Of a stretch of DNA of 64,000 nt, positions 19,461-31,300 are shown piece after piece. The translations under genes and the position numbers were made by a program. The stretch covers positions 8,199,001 through 8,263,000 of the forward strand of contig NC_133170.1 in the NCBI RefSeq assembly GCF_040802235.1, in the 5' to 3' direction. Source of the stretch: Manis javanica. Lineage: Eukaryota; Chordata; Mammalia; Pholidota; Manidae. Every line of letters begins with the position of its first letter. The stretch's first letter is position 1. The notes under the pieces are model-generated. The model had not been told where the DNA came from. It made no database searches and saw only the letters and a list, made by a program, of their open reading frames with translations.

Positions 19461-22400
19461 AAGAAGGTGAGTTCATAATGGATGTGGGCTAACCAACCAG
19501 CAGTAAATATTCTCGTCTCTCTTGCCAGGTACTTGAGAACTTCTTTAATTTTCTTCTTTTTTCATCTTTTGCAAAGTTAGAAATTTACTCCCGGGAGGAT
19601 TTACATAGACGTGGGAGAAAAATAAATTCTAGCTGAAAGGTTAGGATCCCAGGTAATAGAGCAACTTTTAACCCTACCTATAGTAACTCATTTTAGGAAA
19701 CTAGGAAAGCTAATTCTTCCTCATCCGGTGATTTATGCTTGCATTTCCTATTTCATCTTTAATAACCCTTTTATTCTAATTAATATACATCGGGCATCTC
19801 TGAGGCAACAGTTGAAGATGTTAACCAAAATTTTGCAATTAGCAATGAAGCGAGGAACTTCATGCCCATTTTAAAGAGGCTTAAGGAAAGAAAGCCTTAC
19901 GGCATTGAAGTGGGTAAAATGTGGAACCAAAGACACATTTCATCCCCTTGACAATTTTGCTGAGACTTAATCCTTACATGTGATCTGTGATAATGGTTTA
20001 TACATTATCTAGTCCTCCGGTAGCCAGTAGCTGAATTGGGTTCTTTGGTTCCTTTTCCGAGAGAGTAGACACCAGCCAATACCTGTCCCTAGCTTATCTC
20101 CAGCTACTCTCCTCCAGAAAGCAAAGTGACTTTCCTTGCTAGCTTCAAACCATGCCGTGCACATTCCTGCTTCTACGTGATTGCACAGAGCATGTCTCAC
20201 TTGCAATGCCACATTGAAAATTTCCTAAAACCTCTCAAGCACCCTCACTGAATGGTATGCTCATGTTTTTTGGTGAACAGCTCACTTTTGTGTTTGAATT
20301 GTTGCTGCTGTTATATATTAGATATATCATTGAAAATAAAAAATAGGAAAAAGGACGGTGTTCTCTAGAACAGAGAGGAACCAAGAATTCTGAGCATAGG
20401 GCACTAAAATACATGATGGCCAGTAAATTATTAACATAACTTTCTCAGAGAGCTCCATTGCTGATCTCGGTTACTTGTTATGACTGGTGTTTGTGGGTTT
20501 CATTGTAGCACCTTTTCCATCTGGTGATGGCCAGTATTTGAATTGGATTCTTTTTTCTATGCGGAGACAGAAGATGACTTAATAAAACTGCGGTGTTTCT
20601 ATATAATATTAACACTGTGTCTTCATGTCTTTTTTTTCTGGTAAGTCATTTGCTCCAGATAAGAAGACTCATAGTTAATGCTGCCTTTCCTTCACCGAAA
20701 ATTAACTCAAAACAGATTCACATTAAATGGAAAAGCCGGTCTGTAAAAAAATGAGAGGCGACCACTGACTGGAAAACTACTGGCGGTTCAATGGTTCTGA
20801 GAGCACACAAGGTGTATTACTTCTGCACCCTGCTGATGTCCAAAGATGTTGCCAACACTTTAAATGGACACAGTCTGATCAAAAGATGATGGGCAAAATA
20901 TCACTGGGAGAGTATTAATTTTCTAAAAAGCTTAAGACAAATATATGGTAGTTCAAATTTTCTTTCCCTCAGGAGTATATCTATCCTGTCACTTCAAAAA
21001 TTTCAAGTGACTCAGGCAATGTATTTTTTTAAAATAGATTTCTTGTTATTATGTCTCTGATGCAGTTTTTCTCACTCATAGAACCTGGGAATTCCATAAA
21101 TTTTAGGAGCAAAAACATTCTTAGGGTAGGAGTAAAATGATTGCTAAAGATACTACTGAAGTCCAACATTGTTATTGAATTAAAGGACTGCTTTTAGTCT
21201 CTCTAAAGTGAAAGAGAATTTCCATCTAATAATTTCAGAGGCGTAGGGCTGTGGCTTTACCCCTCCGTTACTGCCAGTGCTGCGCAGAGTATGCGTGAGG
21301 CCCCAAGGAGAACCCTGGAAAAAGCGAGGTTAGGAACCACTGCAAGGATTCAAAGTGAAACTAGCTGCTGCCCGCTCGACCTCCAACCCCCAGATGAAGA
21401 TCTTCCAATTACAGAATTTCCACCCAATCTCTTTTCAAAATCCTAGCCTACAGTTTCTGTCTCCCCTTTCCTCCTCTTGTTCAGTCTTGGATTCCCCTTA
21501 GATCTAAGGAGACTGTCTTTATTTCATGAAATCAGGATTCCTTACCTTCTGAAACTGATTTACTTACCTGAGAATGATTCTTCTTTTACCGAGGTGTCAA
21601 CGAATTCTCAGAGACGGTGTTCCTGAAATAGCCGAAACCATTTCCAGGCCGAACTCCATAGACACTACATTTTATTATCCTAGAAAGAACCACAAGACAT
21701 TAGCCCCTGCTCACTGCATTCCCAGGCTATGAAAGACGTTTATTCTCTCTGTTACTGTATTTACAAGAGTGCCCCAATTTCCCTGAGGTCATTTAGAACA
21801 AGTCACCAAACGCCTGTACTATCTTTCACTCTCCATGACAGGGAATCTGACAAGCCCAGTGGACATTTTGGAAGTGTCTGGTTCCTAGTCATCTGAGGCT
21901 TCCTGGGCCCTTTACCCCTCACCTGTGGTCAGAGGCCAGGACAGAATGTTCCAGCTCTTCAATCTCAGAGGCACACGCATCTGGGAATCTGCCAGAAAGG
22001 ACCCTTAGGTCGCTTTTCTTTAAGCGAACATTCCTGTGAACAATCTCCTTCTACTCCATCATTTCGTGCTGGGAAGGCCCCCAACAAGAAGGTCAAGCCT
22101 ACAGTGAAAAGAAAATAAGCCATCTTACTCATCTAAAATGAAGAGTCAGTGATAGTATATGTACTTCTATATTCAGACTTTCCACACTTGCATTTATACT
22201 GTGATCATTTTTAACATCCTTAAATATTTCTAAAAAGATTAGTTGAGTAGTATGTAATATTGTCAAATGACTGCAAAACAATTTATGTGACAATTCACTT
22301 AAATATTAACATTTAGATTTATTATAGCTTTTTTTTCCTTTCATTTTGACATAGAATTACACTAAGTATCTTATTTGTAATGATTTTCTGTTTTGTTTAT

Positions 22401-23740
22401 CTTCTACCTTATCTTGGGTTTATATATCAAAGTGCTAAGAGAGGTTTTTAAATTTTCTTTCTCTTATCTCATAGTATCTTGAGGCTCTTTGGGAATAGAA
22501 TTGAAAAATAAAACATGAGGCAGGAACTTCTGGTGTTCTGAGCAGCAGTTTACTGGCTCCTAGAAGAAAACAGGAGAAAGCCTGCGAGGTTTTTACGCTC
22601 AGGGCTGGTTTGTTTGGAGCTGACACAGGAGAGAGTCCCTCTGGGCAGCAGGACAGGCCTGAGCAGCTTGGGCTTCGTGCAGACAGTTGAGAGGATAGTG
22701 GGCACTTCTCATTTTGAACTCAGAGGTAGAAACTGCCTTAAATCTGCTTTGTCTTGACGTTGCTTATAACCTTGGATTATATAATTGGATGTAACTATGA
22801 CATGGGAAGTGGCAGCCAGTTTAGACAACTGGTCGTAACTTTAGCCTCTCCACCAAGACTGGAGTGTCTGCCCCACCCTCTTGGCCTGTGAGCCTCCTCA
22901 ACACCAGGACTTCAGTACCTGAGGCTTCTATGTATGTAGATGGCTGTGACTTAGCACTGCCAATGAATTTGCCCTTGTGGGCCAGCTCACCCTTGATACC
23001 CCTTGGCACCCTGTACCACTTCCCCTGACCCACCTCTGATGTCAGCCCTAACAGCAATAAGACTTCAACACAACCTTCAAGTCACCTTGTACTGATAGCA
23101 TCCCACTTCAAAAGCGCACGATGTGTTTTTCCACTTTCTGTTCCAGGGCTTTCTCCGACTCTTCAGGGACTTGCAAGACCTCACTTGGCTTGTGCAGCTC
23201 AGTTCAGAAATTGAGGGTAATTAATATTTGTCAACACATATGGGATGAAAGTTGGTATATAAAGAATACAATCCTCCCCCCCACCATCTTTTGTGCCATT
23301 AAGTGACAATTCTAGGGAACGTTTTGCATGCTTCTCTTGACATCTTTATTACCCACAGTGGAGACTTTGATAACAATGCTCATTGTATTTTCTTTTCTTG
23401 TTTCTTTCTCTCATTCCCCTCATTACTTAACTCTTAAGTCCTAGAATCATATCCCAAATAAAATATCCTTGCCCAGGTTCTTGTCTCAGCCTTTGCTTTC
23501 AAGGAAACCAAACTACAACCACTGGCACAGAAGTGATCCTTAAACACCGATTCTCAGAATTGAATCATAGAACTGGTTCACTCACAGTCAAGAGCAGTAA
23601 GTATGCTATTGCTGGTGGTCAGTGGAGAGGTGGTGACCTTTAAGATGGTCAGAGGTGCTGGCTAGATATAACATACTTACTAAGATGCTCACCTGTGTTG
23701 GATTCAGAGGAGGTACAGATGTAAGCAGAAGTGATGGTGT
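19461..23740. other. long stretch without recognised genes
   Basis: Mixed unique-looking sequence. Weak hints only: an L2-like piece at about 20150-20260 ('CATGCCGTGCACATTCCTGCTTC') and a possible hAT MITE ending 'GGTTAGGAACCACTG' at 21345. LTR-like sequence may lie at about 22800-23530, ending near 'AATAAAATATCCTTGCCCAGGTTC', but I could not place it. No splice-flanked conserved frame was seen. Confidence 0.35.
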
Positions 23741-23744
23741 ACAG

Positions 23745-23953
23745 CAGGGATCAGCCTGCTATAAATCTAATCTGCCTCATTTGGCACATAAAGTCTAATT
23801 GAAACACAGCCATGTGCATTGATTTATACACTGTTTATGGCCATTTTTATACTATGACAGCAGAGTTTAGTAATTGCAACTGAAACCATATGGGCCCCAA
23901 AGCCTAAAATATTTATTATATGGCCCGTTACAGAAAAGGTTAGCTGACTCCTA
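23745..23953 (-). mobile_element. hAT-Charlie type MITE, non-autonomous
   Basis: Begins CAGGGATCAGCCTGCTATAAA and ends 'GAAAAGGTTAGCTGACTCCTAG', imperfect terminal inverted repeats. The inner text 'CTAATTGAAACACAGCCATGTGCATTGATTTATACACTG', 'GCAGAGTTTAGTAATTGCAACTGAAACCATATGGGCCCC' and 'AAGCCTAAAATATTTATTATATGGCCC' matches, in antisense, a very common mammalian MITE (usual sense start CAGTGGTTCTC/CAGGGGTCGGC). Family name not certain; the strand follows that convention. Confidence 0.75.
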
Positions 23954-24372
23954 GTGTAAAGTATGGGTTACTCTCAGCCAGACTGGATTGCCTACTTACT
24001 GACTGCATGCGTATCTCCACAGTTGCCTGAAGAATGGCGTTGATCCTTAACCAAAGCTGTAGAATATACAAACTGAGATGAATTATATTTTGAAACTATG
24101 AGTCTGTGAGTTGTTTGGAGATAGGATGTAATTACCTGTCAGCATTGTTTAGTAATAATAATTGGATTCACCAATGATGACTTTGCAGCTGGTTTCCATA
24201 GAAACTGGGGGTTGTCAATATTTGAGGCTGGTCACACGGCTGGAATAATTTACTAAAAAAAGGCCCCATGAGCAAAAATTAATGCTATTGGTGTCAGAAG
24301 TAGGATGAATGAAAAGATCCCTGGCTCACTTTACAGAGAAGTGGCTCAGACTGTTTTGGGGGTAAAGGAGGG
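23954..24372. other. unrecognised sequence, possible conserved non-coding DNA
   Basis: 24080-24270 has homeodomain-type TAATTA-like cores, GATTCACCAATGATGAC and a TTTCCATAGAAAC block, and no repeat signature. No gene. Conservation cannot be judged from one genome. Confidence 0.3.
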
Positions 24373-24375
24373 AAG

Positions 24376-24735
24376 ATGAGTTATGAACTGAATGCTTGTG
24401 TCTCCCCAAATTTATATATTGAATCTTAACCCCCCAGTGTGATGGTATTTGGGGGTGGGACCTTTAGGAGGTAATTAGGTTTAAATGAGGATAGGATTCA
24501 TGTCCTTGTAAGAAAAGGAAGAGAGGTCCACATCTTCACCGTTCCCATCCCATATAAATGAGAATGGGTGAAAGAGAAGGCACAATAAGAATACTGCTTC
24601 CAGCAATGAACTTACTTGGACACAGGGACATTCAATTAAAAAAAAAAGTTAGTTGGAAGGTAAAATAATTTCAGCCACTTAGTTTTGGAGTATTTTGCTT
24701 TGCAGCAATACGCAGTGTTTCATAACTAATACGAT
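24376..24735 (+). mobile_element. MLT1-type LTR (ERVL-MaLR), sense
   Basis: It follows MLT1 order: 'TTATGAACTGAATGCTTGTGTCTCCCC', 'CAGTGTGATGGTATTTGG', 'GGTGGGACCTTTAGGAGGTAATTAGGTTT', 'GGGACATTCAATTAAA' and 'CAGCCACTTAGTTTTGGAGTATTTTGCTTTGCAGCA'. The ERVL-like internal sequence next to it in the same orientation suggests it could be that element's 5' LTR, though MaLR internals usually lack pol, so independent insertions are equally possible. Confidence 0.75.
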
Positions 24736-24749
24736 ATTCTATGGTGGAT

Positions 24750-26570
24750 TTAAATATAGGGTCTTTGGCAAGCTCAGTAAAACACTCACAACTTATACCT
24801 CTAGGGCTCGAGGAAGGCTGTGCTTTCTCTGGCAGAGAACTCCTCATCATTTGAGAAACAGGTCCTTGTGTCACACTGGACCTTAGAAAAGACCAGGTGT
24901 CAGGCCGTGGGGCACCAAGAAGTTATCATAAACCTGAGGTCCCCATCGTGAGCTGGACAGTATTAGACCCATGAAGTAACAGGATTGCACGGCCACAGCA
25001 GCAATGGGTGGTACGTGTCTGAGGCTGGGCCTGGGCAGGTGCAGAAGGCAGAAATAAATTCCTATACGTGGCATCCCAGACTCCCATGACACACATTTTT
25101 ATCCAACACGTTTTTTCCACAACTCACAGCATGCCTCTCGGAAGGTTTCCTAAGGTCAACTGATGCAGAGGGAGAAACAGGGGATGAGCTCACAGATGGG
25201 CTTATGAAAATACTGTACTTGTAATTTGAATACTAGAGAACCATAACCTCTGTCCTGAAAAGACAGTGTGGGGACATCCACCAGTTGGGAAAATCTTTGA
25301 GTGTCGCATTTGGTATCTATCCTTTGCGTGCTAAGAGAATGAGCTCATGGTAAGCATGCAAACAGAATGCTGGGCAGTGCGGCATGTAGCTTGGAAGGAG
25401 CAAGGGCCAGGACAAGGAGATCTGGAGACAGGATGAGGATAGACTTTTGGGGGATGGGCACAAAGCGTGAGGTCTCTGCATCAGCATTAATGCTCACAGA
25501 GAGCATCCACTACAGAGAGGCAATCAACAGTCAGGCAGAATAATACAGCAGATGTCAGCCAGCCTCTATCCTCGGGCACATCATTTTCTATACAGAGGAC
25601 CCAAGAAGGCAGCTACGGTGACAGTGATGGGGGTTATTCATGGGACTAAAGTGCACGATCCCTCCAATTTAGCTATGGCCATGGTTGAATGTCCGAACTA
25701 CCAGCGAAGAGGACAACACTGAGCTCTTCATATGGTAAAACCAACCTTCCACTTGAAAGCAAGTTGATCGTATCAGATCCCTGCTACCCTAAAAAAACAA
25801 GTGATTTATCTTAGCCAAGATGATCTACTGGATTTGGGCTTGTCTTCTCTACCCATAATACCTTGGCCAGCACCACCATTTAAGAGCTTACAGAATAAGT
25901 CATCTATCAGCCTGATACCCTGCACATGTTGTTTCAGACCAAGTGGACTGTGTTATGATAAAAGAGGTATAACATTGGGTGCACAGAAATGGACTCCATT
26001 CATCCTACCACATGTCTTAGCATCCTGAGGCAGATGACACATTAGAATGGTGCGATATCCAGTTAAAAGCTCAACTAAGGTACCAGCTTGGGGCTAACAC
26101 TGGCCAAGTGTTGGGGTGTTGGGCTGGGTGCTATCCTCTAGGATACAGTATGTGTGTTGAATCTATACCGAATATCTTGGGGGTAATCTCCTCAATAGAG
26201 AGACTAGATGGGTCAAATGGCCAAGAGATGGGAGTAGGATTGGCCCCTTTCACCATCATTTTCAAATACCACTGGTGGAATTTGTGTTATCTTGACAATC
26301 TTAACTTCTGCTTGATCAGAGACTCTAGTTCCTTCGGGAGAATGGCTTCATTAGAGGACAGAATAAAAATTCATTGGTTCTACATGCCAGCAGACCAGGA
26401 GGCAAAGAATGAAATGACTAAAAAGATGGTAGTGATCGGGCTCATTTGTAGAGAGAGCTAGGGTTGTTTCTACAAAATGCAGATAGAGGAGAATGTCTGG
26501 AACTCAGGGTACTCACCGGGTGCATCTGTTTCCATGCCCAGTGCTAATGAAGAATGGGCAATTATAACAT
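24750..26570 (+). pseudogene. ERVL/MaLR endogenous retrovirus internal remnant, decayed
   Basis: The sequence resembles the internal pol/integrase part of ERVL-class elements. Landmarks include 'GGTATCTATCCTTTGCGTGCTAAGAGAATGA', 'TCAGCATTAATGCTCACAGAGAGCATCCACTACAGAGAGGCAAT', 'GATGTCAGCCAGCCTCTATC' and 'CTACCAGCGAAGAGGACAACACTGAG', then 'TTGGGGTGTTGGGCTGGGTGCTATCCTCTAGGATACAGTATGTG'. The longest open stretch is 117 codons (26108-26461) and all frames are interrupted. It has deletions relative to the consensus, so no functional protein is possible. No 3' LTR is obvious downstream. Assignment rests on remembered consensus and needs a RepeatMasker run. Confidence 0.6.
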
Positions 26571-27303
26571 TCACTTCCTGACAACAGAAAGACAGCTAAG
26601 GGCTCGGATGTCTAAGGGATGATGACCTATGTCACTTTTCCATGAAATACAGTTAAGTTGGAGTGCTAACAAAAGTGAGAAAAATCTAAAAAGGATAGTG
26701 GAGGAGGGAGATAATGAATATCAATTAACAAGGACTTCAGTAAATTTTATTTTTATTTTTTACCTAATCCCTTGTATTAAGTCTTGGCAAATTTTGTAGC
26801 TGGTCTCACCCACAATACACATTCTGCCACATACTGGATTTAGTGCAGACCCTGAGTAGATCAGAGGGATGCAGGAGGTGTACTGTATCAGACAACTTTA
26901 GTGTAATTTTATATGTTCTAAGCCACACATTTTAGAGCAACCATTGTGATGGCAACCAGATCTGCTCAGATTTTGACAAGATTCATGAAGTTGAACTTGA
27001 CAGTGCCTCATCTTGGGCTTTAAGATATGTACCTCTAGCTCTCTGCTCCACGGTTTCTCTGATGCCAGAATATGAGACGTCTGTGGGGATTAGATCAACA
27101 CGCACAGTATGCAATCGGAAAGCCCAGGAGAGCTCAGTTGGTGTGGACACACTTGACTGATGGCTTACAGGAGCTAATGGACACACGCATCCTTCTTTTC
27201 TCTCCTGGGCAGGTAGCTCAGAGACATATTTCCTAAGGTTCTTTGGACAGTACCATAAAATCAAGCACAGTTGCCTGAAGTGGTCAGCTTTATAACACAT
27301 GCC
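26571..27303. other. unrecognised sequence, no gene
   Basis: T-rich patch at about 26740-26762. A 105-codon minus frame at 26983-27300 has no domain. Some of this may be further decayed ERV sequence. Confidence 0.35.
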
Positions 27304-27527
27304 TCCCTGGATTTTTCCTCTTTCCCTGTTTAGTCTCCCTGTCTCTCAAATCTGCTTTCTGGTCCACATTACCAAACAAACCACCTGCATGCAAGGTTTT
27401 ATGTCAAAGTAAGCTTCCCTGGATTTTTCCTCTCTCCCTGTTTAGTCTCCCTGTCTCTCAAATCTGCTTTCTGGTCCACATTACCAAAGAAACCACCTGC
27501 ATGCAAGGTTTTATGTCAAAGTAAGCT
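27304..27527. repeat. tandem duplication, two 112-bp units
   Basis: Unit 1 (27304-27415) and unit 2 (27416-27527) are identical except for two substitutions by eye (CTTTCC/CTCTCC and ACAAACC/AGAAACC), about 98%. Neither unit resembles a known repeat. The flanking sequence is ordinary, so this is a young local duplication. Confidence 0.95.
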
Positions 27528-27559
27528 TTAAGAAGGAAATACGTGCTAGAATTATTTAT

Positions 27560-27652
27560 TGATATGGTTTTCTCCCTATTGGACTGTAAATATCTTGAGG
27601 GCAGAGACCACTGAGAGCTCAATGGATGTTTATTGAATGAATTGAATAAAGA
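27560..27652 (+). repeat. L2 LINE 3' end
   Basis: 'TCCCTATTGGACTGTAAATATCTTGAGGGCAGAGACCACTG' and 'CTCAATGGATGTTTATTGAATGAATTGAATAAA' match the L2 3' terminus. Confidence 0.8.
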
Positions 27653-28000
27653 GCATGCATAAATATCTTCCAAGTATGGCCCTGGCATGATCTACTCTCA
27701 CAACAAAATATCCAAGGAAGTTGAATTAATTTAAAATCTTTAATTAGATTATTTATTAAAATAAAGTTGGTGGTCTCTACCACTGTCAACTCTCTTAAGT
27801 CTATAAAGCCTGGGGTTTTAGAAATAGGTCCATAAAAGATGGAATATCTGAAAACTGGCTGCCACAATGTGGTCTCACTTGGGTAATAATTAAACATAAT
27901 AAAAATGATCAGAATGAAAAGAAAACTGCTAGTCATTAGAGTTAGGTGGGTTTGCCACACATGAGGAAAAGAGCTATTTTTATTAATATAATTGCAACAA
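27653..28000. other. unrecognised AT-rich sequence
   Basis: A 113-codon minus frame (27619-27960) overlaps the L2 end and is discounted. No gene or named repeat. Confidence 0.4.
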
Positions 28001-28125
28001 TTACAGTACTAGCTGCCATTTATTGAGAACCATGTATATGATAGGCACTTTTCTAAGCATTTTTAAAAAATTTTATTTTGGTATCATTAATCTACAATTA
28101 CATGAAGGACATTCTGTTCACTAGG

Positions 28126-28275
28126 CTACCCCCCTCACCAAGTGTCTTCTCTGTGTTGCACAGCCCTCCCCGTGCCCCCCCTTTACTATACATGTTAATC
28201 GTAATACCCCCTTTCTTTTTTTCCCTGCCCTTATCCCTCCCTTCCCACCCGTCCTCCCCAGTCCCTTTCCCTTTG
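28126..28275 (-). other. L1 3' UTR polypurine/G-rich tract
   Basis: The plus strand is nearly pure pyrimidine with C4-C7 runs; the L1-sense strand is therefore G-rich with several G3+ blocks. Such tracts are known in mammalian L1 3' UTRs and can form quadruplexes. The same tract recurs at about 50590-50710 in the other L1 fragment. Confidence 0.8.
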
Positions 28276-28370
28276 GTAACTGCTAGTCCCTTCTTGGGTT
28301 CTGTGCTTCTGCTGCTGTTTTGTTCCTTCAGTTTTCTTTTGTTCTTATACTCCACATATGAGTGAAATCA

Positions 28371-31300
28371 TTTGGTACTTGTCTTTCTCCGCCTGGCTTA
28401 TTTCACTGAGCATAATACCCTCCAGCTCCATCCATGTTGTTGCGAATGGTAGGATTGTTTTTTTCTTATGGCTGAGTAGTATTCCATTGTGTATATGTAC
28501 CACATCTTCTTTATCCATTCATCTACTGATGGACACTTAGGTTGCTTCCATATCTTGGCTATTGTAAATAGAGCAGCAATAAACATAGGGGTGCATCTGT
28601 CTTTATCAAACTGGAGTGCTGCATTCTTGGGGTAAATTCCTAGAAGTGGAATTCCTGGGTCAAATGGTATTTCTATTTTGAGCATTTTGAGGAACCTCCA
28701 TACTGCTTTCCACAATGGTTGAAGTAATTTACATTCCCACCAGCAGTGTAGGAGGGTTCCCCTTTCTCCACAACTCGCCAACATTTGTTGTTGTTGGATG
28801 GTAGCCATCCTTACTGGTGTGAGATGATATCTCATTGTGGTTTTAATTTGCATTTCTCTGATGACAAGCGATGTGGAGCATCTTTTCATGTGTCTGTTGG
28901 CCATCTGGATTTCTTCTTTGGAGAACTGTCTAGTCAGCTCCTCTGCCCATTATTTAATTGGATTATTTGCTTTCTGTTTGTTGAGGTGTGTGAGCTCTTT
29001 ATATTTTGGATGTCAAGCCTTTATCGGATATGTCATTTATGAATATATTCTCCCATACTGTAGGGTACCTTTTTGTTCTATTGATGGTGTCCTTTGCTGT
29101 ACAGAAGCTTTTCAGCTTGATATAGTCCCATTTGTTCATTTTTCCATTTGTTTCCCTTCCCCGGGGAGATATGTTCAAGAAGAGGTCACTCATGTTTATG
29201 TCTAAGAGATTTTTGCCTATGTTTTTCTCTTAGAGTTTTATGGTTTCATGACTTACATTCAGGTCTTTGATCCATTTTGAATTTACTTTTGTGTATGGGC
29301 TTAGACAGTGATGCCAGTTTCATTCTCTTACATGTAGCTGTCTAGTTTTGCCAGCACCATCTGTTGAAGAGACTGTCATTTCCTCATTGTATGTCCATGG
29401 CCCCTTTATCGAATATTAGTTGACCATATATGTTTGGGTTAATGTTTGGAGTCTCTATTCTGTTCCATTGGTCTGTGGCTCTGTTCTTGTGCCAGTACCA
29501 GATTGTCTTGATTACTGAGGCTTTGTTGTAGAGCTTAAAGTTGGGGAGTGAGATCCCCCCACTTTATTCTTCCTTCTCAGGATTTCTTTAGCTATTCGGG
29601 GTCTTTGGTGTTTCCATATGAATTTTTGAACTATTTGTTCCAGTTCATTGAAGAATGTTGCTGGTAGTTTCATAGGGATTGCATCAAATCTGTATATTGC
29701 TTTGGGCAGGATGGCCATTTTGACAATATTAATTCTTCCTAGCCAGGAGCATGGGATGAGTTTCCATTTGTTAGTGACCTCTTTAATTTCTCTTAAGAGT
29801 GTCTCACAGTTTTCAGGGTATAGGTCTTTCACTTCCTTGGTTAGGTTTATTCCTAGGTATTTTATTCTTTTTGATGCTATTGTGAATGGAATTGTCTTCC
29901 TGATTTCTCTTTCTATCGGTTTATTGTTAGTGTATAGGAAAGCCACAGATTTCTGTGTGTTAATTTTGTATCCTGCAACTTTGCTGAATTCTATTATTAG
30001 CTCTAGTAGTTTCAGAGTGGAGTCTTTAGGGGTTTTTTATGTACAATATCATGTCATCTGCAAATAGTGACAGTTTAACTTCTTCTTTACCAATATGGAT
30101 TCCTTGTATTTCTTTGTTTTGTCTAATTGCCGTGGCTAGGACCTCCAGTACTATGTTAAATAACAGTGGGGAGAGTGGGCATCCCTGTCTAGTTCCTGAT
30201 CTCAGAGGAAAAGCTTTCAGCTTCTCGCTGTTCAGTATAATGTTGGCTGTGGGCTGATCATATATGGCCTTTATTATGTTGAGGTACTTGCCCTCTATGC
30301 CCATTTTGTTGAGAGTTTTTATCATGAATGGATGTTGAATTTTGTCAATGCTTTTTCATCATCTATGGAGATGATCATGTGGTTTTTGTCTTTCTTTTTG
30401 TTGATGTGGTGGATGATGTTGATGGATTTTCAAATGTTGTACCATCCTTGCATCCCTGGGATGAATCCCATTTGGTCATGGTGTATGATCCTTTTGATGT
30501 ATTTTTGAATTCGGTTTGCTAATATTTTGCTGAGTATTTTTGCATCTATGTTCATCAGGGATTTGGTCTGTAGTTTTCTTTTTTGGTGGGGTCTTTGCCT
30601 GGTTCTGGTATTAGAGTGATGTTGGCTTCATAGAATGAGTTTGGGAGTATTCCCTCCTCTTCTATTTTTTGGAAAACTTTAAGGAGAATGGGTATTATGT
30701 CTTCTCTGTATGTCTGATAAAATTCCGAGGTAAATCTATCTGGCCCGGGGGTTTTGTTCTTTGGTAGTTTTTTGATTACCGCTTCAATTTTGTTGCTGGT
30801 AATTGGTCTGTTTAGATTTTCTGTTTCTTTCTGGGTCAGTCTTGGAAGGTTGTATTTTTCTAGGAAGTTGTCCATTTCTCCTAGGTTTCCCAGCTTGTTA
30901 GCATATAGGTTTTCATAGTACTCTCTAATAATTCTTTGTATTTCTGTGGGGTCCGTTGTGATTTTTCCTTTCTCGTTTCTGATTCTGTTGATTTGTGTTG
31001 ACTCTCTTTTCCTCTTAATAAGTCTGGCTAGAGGCTTATCTATTTTGTTAATTTTCTCGAAGAACCAGCTCTTGGTTTCATTGATTTTTGCTATTGTTTT
31101 ATTTTCAATTTTATTTATTTCTTCTCTGATCTTTATTATGTCCCTCCTTCTGCTGACCTTAGGCCTCAATTGTTCTTCTTTTTCCAATTTTGATAATTGT
31201 GACATTAGACCATTCATTTGGGATTTTTCTTCCTTCTTTAAATATGCCTGGATTGCTATATACTTTCCTCTTAAGACTGCTTTTGCTCTATCCCACTGAA

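Noticed and set aside
21063..21345. Possible hAT MITE (CAGTTTTTCTCAC ... GGTTAGGAACCACTG)
   Set aside because: Only the right end is convincing, the flanks do not match as a target duplication, and the interior matches no consensus I recall.
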